A DNA stretch of 64,000 nt, from positions 62,001-126,000 of the forward strand of contig JABTUY010000002.1 in the NCBI GenBank assembly GCA_015075165.1, in the 5' to 3' direction. The translations under genes were made by a program, and so were the position numbers. The notes beneath the pieces were generated by a model. That model saw nothing but the letters and a program-made list of their open reading frames with translations, made no database searches and was not told the DNA's origin. The first letter of the stretch is position 1. Each line of letters starts with the position of its first letter. Shown in pieces: positions 45,399 to 54,278 of the stretch. This DNA comes from Ideonella sp. (GTDB lineage: Bacteria; Pseudomonadota; Gammaproteobacteria; Burkholderiales; Burkholderiaceae_C).

Positions 45399-46499
45399 AT
45401 GAGCGGCCGACCCACACACCTGCGCAACCTGGCCGTCGGCCAGTCGGTGCGCCACGGGCGATTCGGCATCGGCAAGGTGGTGGCAACCGGCCGCATCGAA
45501 GATCGCGAGACCGCCACGGTCGATTTCGGCCGCTCCGGGTTGCGTGTGCTGGATGTCGCTGCCGCGCGGCTGCTCGATCCGGGCGCGAGCACGCAGCATC
45601 CTTCTTGGGAGGATCTGGTCGACGAGACGGCCGCGCTCGAACCGCTGGGCGCCGAGCCGTGGGCGGCCTGGTTCGGGCCCGCGGTGGTCGATGACGCTGC
45701 GGCGTTCCGCCAGGCGCTGCACCGCATCGAGGGCGACTGGCGGCCCTATCCGGTCGGCCGCATAGGCGGCCACGCGCAGGGCTGGCCCGAGGTCGATGTG
45801 CTGCTGCACCCGGCGGCGGCGCGCCGCGTGGACATGGTGCTGGCGGGCGTGATCATCTTGATGACCGCGGCGGGGCCGCGGTCGTTGATCGGCCTGCCGT
45901 TCTACAACGACTGGGATCACGAGTACGTGGTGACGCCGCGGCGCATTCGTGTCTGCCGGAACCGCATCGAGGCGGTGGTCGCGGCCGACCTGCATCTCGG
46001 CGCCGAGACCTTTCCCATCACGTTCGCGCTGCCCACCTTCGACATCGGCCGCCCGTTCCTGGCGCCGGATCGGCCAGTGGCGGTTGCGCTGACCGCACTC
46101 GCGTTCGAGTGCGAGCCTGCACCGTCGCCAACCTTGCGCGTGCGGCACGACCCGAGCGTGGTCGCGGCGGTGCGTGCGGCCGGGGGCGATCTGGGGGTCG
46201 ACGACGATGGCCTGTCCAGCTTCAGCATCGCCGGCATGTCCGCTTGGCTGCCGGATGCCGGTCGAGGCGACTTGGTCGATTTCCGCGGGCAGGTGGCCGC
46301 CGTGCAGACGATCGCGCTGCCGCCGGGCCAGCGTCCGGCCTGGCGGCTGCGCCTGCGCGCGTGGCGTGCCGCTGACGCCGACGGGCTGCTCGACGTGGTG
46401 TTCGAAGCGTCGGTGTGGCCGATGGCCGAAGGGCCTGCGGTGGGCAGTGACGTGCAGGGCCGTGCCTGGCTGGTCGGGGAGGTGCTCGGTCCGGCGTGA
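45399..46499 (+). CDS. Unrecognised protein with N-terminal Tudor-like segment
   Basis: A 366-residue protein that I do not recognise as a whole. The N-terminal 60 residues contain VRHGRFGIGKVVATGRIEDRETATVDFGRSGLRVLDV, which resembles the Tudor-like C-terminal domain of UvrD/PcrA helicases (VxHxxFGxGxV). The middle part includes a hydrophobic stretch (VLAGVIILMTAAG) and the rest is Ala/Val-rich with strand-like segments. It is located between the HepT toxin and HigBA in the addiction/defence island. A nucleic-acid or protein-binding role is possible, but function is not established. ATG 45399 is preferred to TTG 45372. Confidence 0.65.
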   Translation: MSGRPTHLRNLAVGQSVRHGRFGIGKVVATGRIEDRETATVDFGRSGLRVLDVAAARLLDPGASTQHPSWEDLVDETAALEPLGAEPWAAWFGPAVVDDAAAFRQALHRIEGDWRPYPVGRIGGHAQGWPEVDVLLHPAAARRVDMVLAGVIILMTAAGPRSLIGLPFYNDWDHEYVVTPRRIRVCRNRIEAVVAADLHLGAETFPITFALPTFDIGRPFLAPDRPVAVALTALAFECEPAPSPTLRVRHDPSVVAAVRAAGGDLGVDDDGLSSFSIAGMSAWLPDAGRGDLVDFRGQVAAVQTIALPPGQRPAWRLRLRAWRAADADGLLDVVFEASVWPMAEGPAVGSDVQGRAWLVGEVLGPA

Positions 46500-46570
46500 G
46501 CGGCGCGGGCGCGGTGGCGCGATCGTGATCGCCGGCCTTCTACCCCTCGCGGGGCCGGTGCGACCCTTCG

Positions 46571-46604
46571 TTGACGCGTGTAGCCGATAGGCTACACTGC
46601 GGCA
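46571..46604 (+). promoter_or_regulatory. higBA promoter with operator in the spacer
   Basis: The -35 TTGACG (46571-46576) and -10-like TACACT (46593-46598) are separated by 16 bp. Within the promoter is the palindrome GTGTAGCC-GATA-GGCTACAC (46578-46597). The predicted transcript start lies at about 46605, at the GTG of higB, so the mRNA may be leaderless. A HigA-type antitoxin binding the palindrome would block the polymerase. Confidence 0.65.
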
Positions 46605-46898
46605 GTGCGAGTCGAGCGAACGGACGAGTACGCGCAGTGGGTCGACACGCTCAAAGACAGAGCGGGTCGGGCACGAATCCTGGTACGCGTCGAACGGCTG
46701 ATCGCCGGCAACCCTGGCCAGCATCGCAGCCTGACCGACGGGGTTGCTGAACTGAAGATCGACTTCGGCCCAGGCTACCGCGTGTACTACGCGCAGCGCG
46801 GCACGCGTCTGTTGCTTCTGCTGGCCGGAGGCGACAAGGCCAGCCAGACAAAGGACATTCGGCTGGCCATCCGGCTGGCCAGGGAATTCATGGAGTAG
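46605..46898 (+). CDS. higB: HigB/RelE-type toxin
   Basis: A 97-residue RelE-fold toxin of the Gp49/HigB type. The region EYAQWVDTLKDRAGRARILVRVERLIAGNPGQHRSLTDGVAELKIDFGPGYRVYYAQRG is typical, and GGDKASQTKDIRLAIRLAREF closes the fold. GTG 46605 has no ribosome site before it, because it lies at the predicted transcription start. Toxin-first order with the antitoxin downstream is the usual HigBA layout. It probably cleaves mRNA at the ribosome. Confidence 0.88.
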   Translation: MRVERTDEYAQWVDTLKDRAGRARILVRVERLIAGNPGQHRSLTDGVAELKIDFGPGYRVYYAQRGTRLLLLLAGGDKASQTKDIRLAIRLAREFME

Positions 46899-46904
46899 TG
46901 CGTC

Positions 46905-47219
46905 ATGCCCCGTATCGCGAGAAAGACAGCCAAGACACGGACCGCGCCGTACGACGTGGCCGAGCATCTGCGCACGCCGGAAGAGATGGCCGCGTACCTC
47001 GACGCATGGCTCGAAGAAGCGCCGGAGGATGCAGCCGGCATCGCCAAGGCACTCGGCGACATTGCGCGTGCCAAGGGCATGGCTCACGTCGCCAAGGAGG
47101 CAGGCTTGAGCCGAGAGAGCCTGTATCGGGCACTCAGCGCCGACGGCAATCCCAGCTTCGCCACGGTGTTGAAGGTGGCGCGTGCGCTCGGGGTGCGGTT
47201 GCACGCCGAGGCGGTGTAG
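46905..47219 (+). CDS. higA: HigA-like antitoxin
   Basis: A 104-residue addiction-module antidote. The C-terminal helix-turn-helix (IAKALGDIARAKGMAHVAKEAGLSRESLYRALSADGNPSFATVLKVARALGV) is clear. It is 6 bp after higB, in the same transcript, and is the likely repressor through the palindrome at 46578. The N-terminal Lys/Arg/Thr-rich segment is common to this family (COG3636). Confidence 0.88.
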   Translation: MPRIARKTAKTRTAPYDVAEHLRTPEEMAAYLDAWLEEAPEDAAGIAKALGDIARAKGMAHVAKEAGLSRESLYRALSADGNPSFATVLKVARALGVRLHAEAV

Positions 47220-47332
47220 CGGGCCGGGTCACGCCTTGCCCGGACCCGCCCAGCCGTGCATTGCAGCGTAGCCGGGCGGCTGGCAGAATTCCTACTTTCA
47301 ATTCCTACCGCCTGCCGCGAGGAGTGGTTTGC

Positions 47333-47620
47333 ATGCTCGTCACCGAGAAGGGCCAGGTCACGATCCCCAAGCGCATTCGCACCGCCGCCGGCGTCGGCGC
47401 GGGCAGCGAGGTCCAGTTCGCCCTCGAAGGCGGCCGGATCGTCATCACGCCTGTGGCCACGCCGGTGCGCGACGACCGGCGCGCGAAGCTGCGCGCCGCG
47501 GCGGCGCGAGTGCGCGGCAGCATGGCGCCGGAGTTCAGGCAGCTCGGCGCCGACGAGATCATGGCGTTCCTGCGCGACGACGGGTCGGCCGTGCCCAAGG
47601 CGCGCCGTGGCCGGCGGTAG
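47333..47620 (+). CDS. vapB: AbrB/MazE-type antitoxin (VapB)
   Basis: A 95-residue SpoVT/AbrB-fold antitoxin. The N-terminal MLVTEKGQVTIPKRIRTAAGVGAGSEVQF is the swapped-hairpin domain of the VapB/MazE type. The C-terminus (KLRAAAARVRGSMAPEFRQLGADEIMAFLRDD) is the likely toxin-binding segment. GGAG at 47321-47324 lies 8 bp before ATG 47333. It overlaps the following VapC by 14 bp. Confidence 0.88.
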   Translation: MLVTEKGQVTIPKRIRTAAGVGAGSEVQFALEGGRIVITPVATPVRDDRRAKLRAAAARVRGSMAPEFRQLGADEIMAFLRDDGSAVPKARRGRR

Positions 47621-48104
47621 CCGCCGAACGGCCGCGGCGCCGCGCGTTGCGCAGGGCCTGGCCGCCTACGACGGCAGTGCCGGCGTATTGGTCGACACCA
47701 ACGTCTGGGTCGATTGCGTCGACGATTCGAGCCGCTGGCACGGCTGGGCGATCGACCAGCTCCAGGTGTGCAGCGAGCGTGCTCCGCTGCACGTCAATCT
47801 GGTCATCTACACCGAGCTGCTGGTGCCCGCACCGGACGTGGCCGCGCTCGACGCGCTGCTCGATGTGTACGATACGCTGCGCAGCCCGTTGCCCTGGTCG
47901 TGCGCCGGGCTCGCCGCCTCGGCGTTCGCGCTGTACCGCCGCCGCGGTGGCGCCAGGGCGAGGCCGCTGCCCGACTTCTACATCGGCGCGCATGCGGCGG
48001 TGGCCAACCTGAGCGTGCTGACCCGCGACCGCGCAGGCTACGCGAGCTACTTTCCGAGGTTGCGGCTGATCGCGCCGGATGCGGTGCGGGGCGGGGGGCG
48101 TTGA
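47607..48104 (+). CDS. vapC: PIN-domain toxin VapC
   Basis: A 165-residue PIN-domain RNase. The first catalytic Asp is in VLVDTNVWVDCVDD, with the second acidic residue in VNLVIYTELLVPAPD, and the third acidic site in LPDFYIGAHAAVANLSVLTRD. The preferred start is GTG 47607, which overlaps the upstream vapB stop; a later start is possible. It is the last gene of the island; a hairpin array follows. Confidence 0.85.
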   Translation: MAGGSRRTAAAPRVAQGLAAYDGSAGVLVDTNVWVDCVDDSSRWHGWAIDQLQVCSERAPLHVNLVIYTELLVPAPDVAALDALLDVYDTLRSPLPWSCAGLAASAFALYRRRGGARARPLPDFYIGAHAAVANLSVLTRDRAGYASYFPRLRLIAPDAVRGGGR

Positions 48105-48418
48105 CGGACGCCGAATACAACGACGGGCGACTCGCGTCGCCCGTCGGAAGTGCGGCCTTCGGCCGTGGATTGCTTTGGTTCCGGCACGGCGCTACGCGCC
48201 TTCACATCGCTGCGCGATGTGAGCCTGCACCGCAGCGCGAAAGCGCGCTGTGGCTCCGGCCGGGGCTATGGCCCCTCAACTTGGCTGCGCTGCGTGCCCG
48301 CCGCGGGACGCGGCGGGCGCTCGGGCCGTCCGACAGTGCGCAGGCACTGTCGGAGCCGCGGCCCTCGCAGCCTGCGCCGGAGGACCGATCAACCACGCGC
48401 CGCCGACGCGTGGCGGCC
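48105..48418. repeat. Intergenic hairpin array after the island
   Basis: This 314 bp gap between vapC and metK has no convincing gene. It is a chain of perfect stems: CGACGGGCGAC-TCGC-GTCGCCCGTCG (48121-48146), TCACATCG-CTG-CGCGATGTGA (about 48203), CCCGCCGCG-GGA-CGCGGCGGG (about 48299), CCGACAGTGC-GCAG-GCACTGTCGG (about 48331) and CCACGCG-CCGCCGA-CGCGTGG (about 48395). The first may terminate vapC. Such density is not expected by chance at this GC and suggests a decayed palindromic repeat family. Confidence 0.6.
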
Positions 48419-49597
<1,179 letters not shown>

Positions 49598-49778
49598 TTC
49601 AATACACTCCTGCGGTTTTCAGCATGCCGACATTGGCAACCTGCGTTGCCGTCTCATGCGAGGAGGGGGCGGCGAACGCTTTAGCGGTATTTGTGGAGCC
49701 TGGCCGGCCCGGCGCACCGGGCCCGCGGGCCCCATGCGCGTCGCCCCGCAAGTAGTTCAATAACTCGGCGACGCTGCG

Positions 49779-49784
49779 ATTATA
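49779..49784 (-). promoter_or_regulatory. Candidate -10 element for metK
   Basis: On the minus strand CCTATAATCG gives a perfect TATAAT (49779-49784) about 180 bp upstream of metK. No convincing -35 is found at normal spacing. The leader between it and metK has GC-rich hairpins, including GGCAAC-GCAG-GTTGCC close to the start. Confidence 0.4.
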
Positions 49785-49882
49785 GGAACGATGCAACCCA
49801 CGCCGTTGTGCATGCCCGCAGGGCGCGCAGTGAAGTACCCCCGTGTTCCCGGGGCCGCAGCGCCGGTGGCGGGGTGTCGGCC

Positions 49883-50770
49883 GTGATCACGCGCTGGGCC
49901 ACCCACCTCGTGCTGGCCGTGCAGTGGCTGCTCAGCCTGCTGCCGCTGCCGTTGCTGGCGGTGCTGGGCCGCGGCGTCGGCGCGCTGGCCTGGCTGCTCG
50001 GGGCGCGCCGGCGGCGCGTGGCGCTGCGCAACCTCGAGCTGTGCCTGCCCGAGCTCGAGCCGGCGCAGCGGCGCGCGATCGCGCGTGAGCATTTCGCGCT
50101 GCTGGGCCGCGCGATCGTCGAGCACGGCATCACCTGGCACGCCAGCATCGAGCGGCTGAAGCGGCTGATCCATGTGGAAGGCGATGTCACGCTGGCCGAG
50201 CGCAGCGAGCGGCCGGTGATGTGGCTGGTGCCGCACTTCGTCGCGCTCGACGTGGCGGCGGTGGCGGTGCAACTGTTCCAGTCGCGCCGCGTGGTCTCGG
50301 TGTACCAGCCGCAGAGCAACCCGGTGTTCGAGCGCGCGCAGTACCGCGGCCGCATGCGCTTCGACCGCGGCACGCTGCACTCGCGCTTCGAGAGCGCGCG
50401 GCTGCTGATGCGCGCCATCCGCGACGGCCAGGCGTTCTTCAACTTGCCCGACATGGATTTCGGCGAGCGCGATGCCGCGTTCGTGCCGTTCTTCGGCGTT
50501 CCGGCGGCCACGCTGCTGGCGCCGTCGCGGCTGGCGCGCGCGCTCGACATGGTGGTGCAGCCGGTGGTGGCCGAGGTGCTGCCCGGCGGTGCCGGCTGGC
50601 GTGTGAGGTTTCTCGAGCCGTGGCTCGATTTCGGCAGCGCCGATGCGGTGGCCGACACCGCGCGCATGAACCGCTGGATCGAAACCGAGGTGCGCCGCAT
50701 GCCGGCGCAGTACCTGTGGGTGCACAAGCGCTTCAAGACGCGGCCGGTCGGCGAGCCGCCGTTCTACTGA
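49883..50770 (+). CDS. Lipid A biosynthesis lauroyl/myristoyl acyltransferase-like protein
   Basis: A 295-residue membrane-bound acyltransferase of the LpxL/HtrB family, which adds a secondary fatty acid to lipid A. The [15 protein letters not shown] segment and the catalytic HX4D-type motif HFVALD are visible, as is the region [26 protein letters not shown]. Start is GTG 49883 (or 49874); neither has a strong ribosome site. It starts close to the divergent metK promoter and lies upstream of dapF in the same direction. Confidence 0.88.
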   Translation: MITRWATHLVLAVQWLLSLLPLPLLAVLGRGVGALAWLLGARRRRVALRNLELCLPELEPAQRRAIAREHFALLGRAIVEHGITWHASIERLKRLIHVEGDVTLAERSERPVMWLVPHFVALDVAAVAVQLFQSRRVVSVYQPQSNPVFERAQYRGRMRFDRGTLHSRFESARLLMRAIRDGQAFFNLPDMDFGERDAAFVPFFGVPAATLLAPSRLARALDMVVQPVVAEVLPGGAGWRVRFLEPWLDFGSADAVADTARMNRWIETEVRRMPAQYLWVHKRFKTRPVGEPPFY

Positions 50771-50873
50771 GCGCCGCGCCGCGGGGGTTCGGGCGACGAG
50801 GCGCAGCCATTGCCTGCGATGCCGCCGGCTGGTGGCGGCGGATCGGCACGGACCCCGCGGCGATAATCGCGCG

Positions 50874-51728
50874 ATGCGTCTGCGCTTCACCAAGATGCAC
50901 GGCGCGGGCAACGACTTCGTGATGCTCGATGCCACGCGTGCGCCGATCGAGCTCAGCGGCGAGCAATTGCGCCGGCTGGGCGATCGCCGCTTCGGCGTCG
51001 GCGCCGATCAGATCCTGCTGGTCGAGCCGTCGCCGCGGCCGGGGGTGGATTTCCGCTACCGCATCTTCAACAACACCGGCGACGAGGTCGAGCACTGCGG
51101 CAACGGCGCGCGCTGCTTCGTGCGCTTTGCGCGCGAGCACGGCCTGACCGCGCACGACACGATCCGCGTCGAGACGATGAACCGCGTGCTCGAGCTGCAG
51201 CAGCAGCCCGACGGCCGCGTCACCGTCGACATGGAAGCGCCGGTGTTCGAGCCCGCCGCGCTGCCGTTCGACCCGGTGGGGCTCACGCCGCGCATCGTCA
51301 ACGGCTTCGAGCTGTGGCCGCTACCGTTCGGCGACGGACGCGCGGTGGAGGTGGCGGTGCTGTCGATGGGCAACCCGCACGCGGTGCAGCGCGTCGACGA
51401 CGTGACCGCCGCGCCGGTGGTCGAGCTGGGCGCGCTGATCGAGGCGCACCCGCGCTTTGCGCGCAAGGTCAACGCCGGCTTCATGCAGGTGGTGTCGCGC
51501 AGCGAGATCGCGCTGCGCGTGTACGAGCGCGGCGCCGGCGAGACGCTGGCCTGCGGCACCGGCGCCTGCGCGGCGGTGGTGGCCGGCATCCGCCTCGGTT
51601 GGCTCGACGCGCGGGTGGATGTGCACACGCGCGGCGGGCGGCTGACGATCGAGTGGGCGGGCGGCGGCATGAGCGTGCTGATGACCGGCCCGGCCGAAAC
51701 GGTGTTCGAAGGGGAGATCGAGATATGA
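50874..51728 (+). CDS. dapF: Diaminopimelate epimerase
   Basis: A 284-residue DapF that converts LL- to meso-diaminopimelate for lysine and peptidoglycan. It has the two catalytic cysteines in EHCGNGARC and [11 protein letters not shown], and the opening [16 protein letters not shown]. It is followed by DUF484 and xerC, an order conserved in many proteobacteria. Confidence 0.97.
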   Translation: MRLRFTKMHGAGNDFVMLDATRAPIELSGEQLRRLGDRRFGVGADQILLVEPSPRPGVDFRYRIFNNTGDEVEHCGNGARCFVRFAREHGLTAHDTIRVETMNRVLELQQQPDGRVTVDMEAPVFEPAALPFDPVGLTPRIVNGFELWPLPFGDGRAVEVAVLSMGNPHAVQRVDDVTAAPVVELGALIEAHPRFARKVNAGFMQVVSRSEIALRVYERGAGETLACGTGACAAVVAGIRLGWLDARVDVHTRGGRLTIEWAGGGMSVLMTGPAETVFEGEIEI

Positions 51729-51828
51729 GACATCGCAGGGCCGTCCCAAGATGGCTCGCTCCCCGGGAGCCACGCAGTGGCTCCTGCGGAGCCACGGGGG
51801 AAGGTGCCGCAGGCGACAAGGGGGTCAC

Positions 51829-52497
51829 ATGAGCATGAGCGAAGCGGAGATCGCACGCTATCTGCTGGACACGCCGGAGTTCTTCGAGCGCCATGCCGAG
51901 ACGCTGGCCGCGGTGCGGCTGACCAGCCCGCACGGGCAGCGCGCGGTGTCGCTGCAGGAGCGGCAGATGGAGATGCTGCGCGAGAAGATCAAAGGCCTGG
52001 AGCACAAGATCATCGAGATGATCCGCGCCAGCCAGGACAACGAGATCATCGCCGCGCGGCTGCACCGCTTCACGCGCGCGATGCTGCTCACCGTGAACCC
52101 GGGCGACCTGCCCGAGGTGATCGTGCGCGAGCTGAAGCACGAGTTCCTGGTGCCGCGCGCGGCGCTGCGCCTGTGGGGCGCGGCCGATCCGTTTGCCGCG
52201 CTGCGCTTCGCGCAGGGCGCCTCCGACGACGTGCGCAGCTTCGCAGCCAGCCTGCAGGCGCCGTATTGCGGCGCCAACTCGGGCTTCGAGGCCTGCGGCT
52301 GGCTCGAAGACCCGGCCACGGTGGCGTCGCTGGCGATGATTCCGCTGCGCCACGGCGGCACCGAAGGCGCGTTCGGCCTGCTGGTGCTCGGTTCGCCCGA
52401 CCCCACGCGCTACGGTGCCGATCTGGGCACCGAGTTCCTCGCGCACCTGGGCGAGGTGGCCAGCGCCGGCCTGGCCAGGCTGCTGCCGCCGTTCTGA
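51829..52497 (+). CDS. DUF484 family protein
   Basis: A 222-residue protein of the DUF484 family, which lies between dapF and xerC in many gamma- and betaproteobacteria (YigA-like). It begins SEAEIARYLLDTPEFFERHAETLAAVRL, with a coiled-coil (QERQMEMLREKIKGLEHKIIEMI) and a GAF-like C-terminal half that contains RHGGTEGAFGLLVLGSPD. Function is unknown. ATG 51829 is favoured (MSMSEAE); 51835 is possible. GGGGG lies about 6 bp upstream. Confidence 0.88.
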   Translation: MSMSEAEIARYLLDTPEFFERHAETLAAVRLTSPHGQRAVSLQERQMEMLREKIKGLEHKIIEMIRASQDNEIIAARLHRFTRAMLLTVNPGDLPEVIVRELKHEFLVPRAALRLWGAADPFAALRFAQGASDDVRSFAASLQAPYCGANSGFEACGWLEDPATVASLAMIPLRHGGTEGAFGLLVLGSPDPTRYGADLGTEFLAHLGEVASAGLARLLPPF

Positions 52498-52536
52498 ACG
52501 CGGCCGCGCGGCGGGCGCACCACGAGGGCACAGCAG

Positions 52537-53568
52537 ATGTTGCCGGAGCCGATCGAGCGCTACCTGCAGCACCTGGCGGTGGAGCGCCACCTCGCGCTGC
52601 GCACGCTGGCGCTGTATCGCGCCGCGCTCGGGCATCTGCACGAAGCCGCAGCGGCCGACGGCGTCGAGCTGCAGCGCGCCGAGCCGCACCACCTGCGCCG
52701 CTGGATGGCGCAGCAGCGCGCGCGTCAGCTCGCGCCACGCAGCCTCGCGCTCGAGCTGTCGGCGTGGCGTGGCCTGTTTCGCTGGTGGGGCCGGCACGGC
52801 GTGGTGGCGAGCAACCCGGCCGACGGCCTGCGCGCGCCGAAGGCGCCCAAGCCGCTGCCGAAGGCGCTGTCGGTCGACCAGGCGGTGGCGCTGGCCGAGC
52901 AGGGGCGGGCTGCCGAGCGCGACGACGGCGATGGTGGCGCCCGTGTTCGCCGCGGTGACGTTGGCGATGACCATGCCGTGCGCGAGCGCGACGCCGCCAT
53001 CGACCCCGACGATGCGCACGGCGCGGCCGCCGTGCAGGCGCTGCGCGCGCGCGACCACGCGGTGGTGGAGCTGCTCTATGGCTGCGGGCTGCGCATCGGC
53101 GAACTGGTGGCGCTCGATGTGCTGCCCGGTGCACAGGCGCGCGGCTGGATCGACCGCGCCGACCGCCTCGCGCATGTGCTCGGCAAGGGCAGCAAGCGGC
53201 GCAGCGTGCCGGTGGGCGCGGCCGCGGCCGCGGCGCTCGAGCGCTGGTGCGCGGCGCGCGCGCTGCTGGCACGCACCGACGAAACGGCGCTGTTCGTCAG
53301 CCGGCGCGGCACGCGGCTGTCGCCATCGCAGGTGCGCGCGCGGCTGGCCCAGCTGGCGCGCGCGGCCGGCCTGCCCACGCACGTGCACCCGCACATGCTG
53401 CGCCACAGCTTCGCCTCGCACCTGCTGCAATCGAGCGGCGACCTGCGCGCGGTGCAGGAACTGCTGGGCCACGCCAACATCGGCACCACGCAGGTCTACA
53501 CCCAGCTCGACTACCAGCATCTGGCCAAGGTGTACGACGCCGCACACCCGCGCGCGCGGCGCAAGTAG
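52537..53568 (+). CDS. xerC: Tyrosine recombinase XerC
   Basis: A 343-residue tyrosine recombinase that resolves chromosome dimers with XerD. Catalytic residues appear in GCGLRIGEL (Arg), LGKGSKRRSVP (Lys), HMLRHSFASHLL (His, Arg) and GHANIGTTQVYTQ (His, Tyr). Residues about 122-160 hold an Arg/Asp-rich insertion (AERDDGDGGARVRRGD and following) that typical XerC lacks, so the length exceeds the usual 300. It is 39 bp after DUF484, in the dapF-DUF484-xerC order. Confidence 0.92.
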   Translation: MLPEPIERYLQHLAVERHLALRTLALYRAALGHLHEAAAADGVELQRAEPHHLRRWMAQQRARQLAPRSLALELSAWRGLFRWWGRHGVVASNPADGLRAPKAPKPLPKALSVDQAVALAEQGRAAERDDGDGGARVRRGDVGDDHAVRERDAAIDPDDAHGAAAVQALRARDHAVVELLYGCGLRIGELVALDVLPGAQARGWIDRADRLAHVLGKGSKRRSVPVGAAAAAALERWCAARALLARTDETALFVSRRGTRLSPSQVRARLAQLARAAGLPTHVHPHMLRHSFASHLLQSSGDLRAVQELLGHANIGTTQVYTQLDYQHLAKVYDAAHPRARRK

Positions 53569-53571
53569 GTC

Positions 53572-53587
53572 GCGGCACGCGTGCCGC
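53572..53587. terminator. Inverted repeat after xerC
   Basis: GCGGCACGCGTGCCGC is a perfect 16 bp palindrome immediately after xerC and before the convergent lipoprotein gene. It may terminate both. No T-tract follows. Confidence 0.4.
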
Positions 53588-53638
53588 GCGCGGGCTGCGT
53601 AGGCGGCGGAGCTGACCTGCCAGCCGCGCCGCCGCACG

Positions 53639-54193
53639 CTACTTGCCGTCGCTGCGCGTGGCGGCGATCGTCACGTCGCTGCCGTGCTCGGCCTTGTTCA
53701 CGTTCACCTGCAGTGTGCTGCGCGTCTTGTCGTCGACCAGGCTGAGCGTGGCGGCGTCGGCGCCGCTCATGTCGGTGAACTGCTTGCCGTCGGCCATCGC
53801 CTTGAGCTTGTCGCGATAGAACGCAGCCACCTTGTCGTGCGCATCATCACTGCGCATGCTGAGTTGCAGGTAGACGTTGCCGCCGCTGACGTTGCGCATC
53901 GACCCGCCCTCGATCGGCTTCGCGCCGGGGTAGAACGGCAGCCCGAGGTCGGCCTCGCTGATCTGCGCGTTGCCGATCTCCATCGAGCTTGTCTTGCCCG
54001 AGGCATCGGTCGTCGTGACCTTCATGCCGCCTTCGGACAGGTTGACCTTGGCCTGCGTGCCGTCCTTCGCGATCGACGATTCGATCGTCTTCTCGAGTGC
54101 CTTCTCGGCTGCCTTCTCCTGCACCTTGCCGCACGCGCCGAGCGACAGCGCGGCGGCAACGCCGATCGAAAGCGCGATCCTGCTGCGTTCCAT
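53639..54193 (-). CDS. Hypothetical lipoprotein
   Basis: A 184-residue putative lipoprotein. The signal peptide MERSRIALSIGVAAALSLGAC ends with a lipobox Cys at residue 21. The mature part has repeated Lys/Ala/Glu residues (QEKAAEKALEKTIE) and then a beta-rich half (LGLPFYPGAKPIEGGSMRN with YLQLSMRSDDAHDKVAAFY). No known domain is recognised with certainty. GGAGGGG lies 6 bp before ATG 54193. It is divergent from rlmI. Confidence 0.78.
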   Translation of the reverse strand: MERSRIALSIGVAAALSLGACGKVQEKAAEKALEKTIESSIAKDGTQAKVNLSEGGMKVTTTDASGKTSSMEIGNAQISEADLGLPFYPGAKPIEGGSMRNVSGGNVYLQLSMRSDDAHDKVAAFYRDKLKAMADGKQFTDMSGADAATLSLVDDKTRSTLQVNVNKAEHGSDVTIAATRSDGK

Positions 54194-54278
54194 GGCTGAC
54201 CCCTCCGGAAAATGGGAGATCCATCGTGCGCCCGAAGCACGCGTGCCGTCCATCCCCCCAAGGCGACAATCCCCGCCC

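Noticed and set aside
49598-49882. A SAM-type riboswitch before metK
   Set aside because: The leader is long and structured, but I could not match the conserved segments of a SAM riboswitch class.
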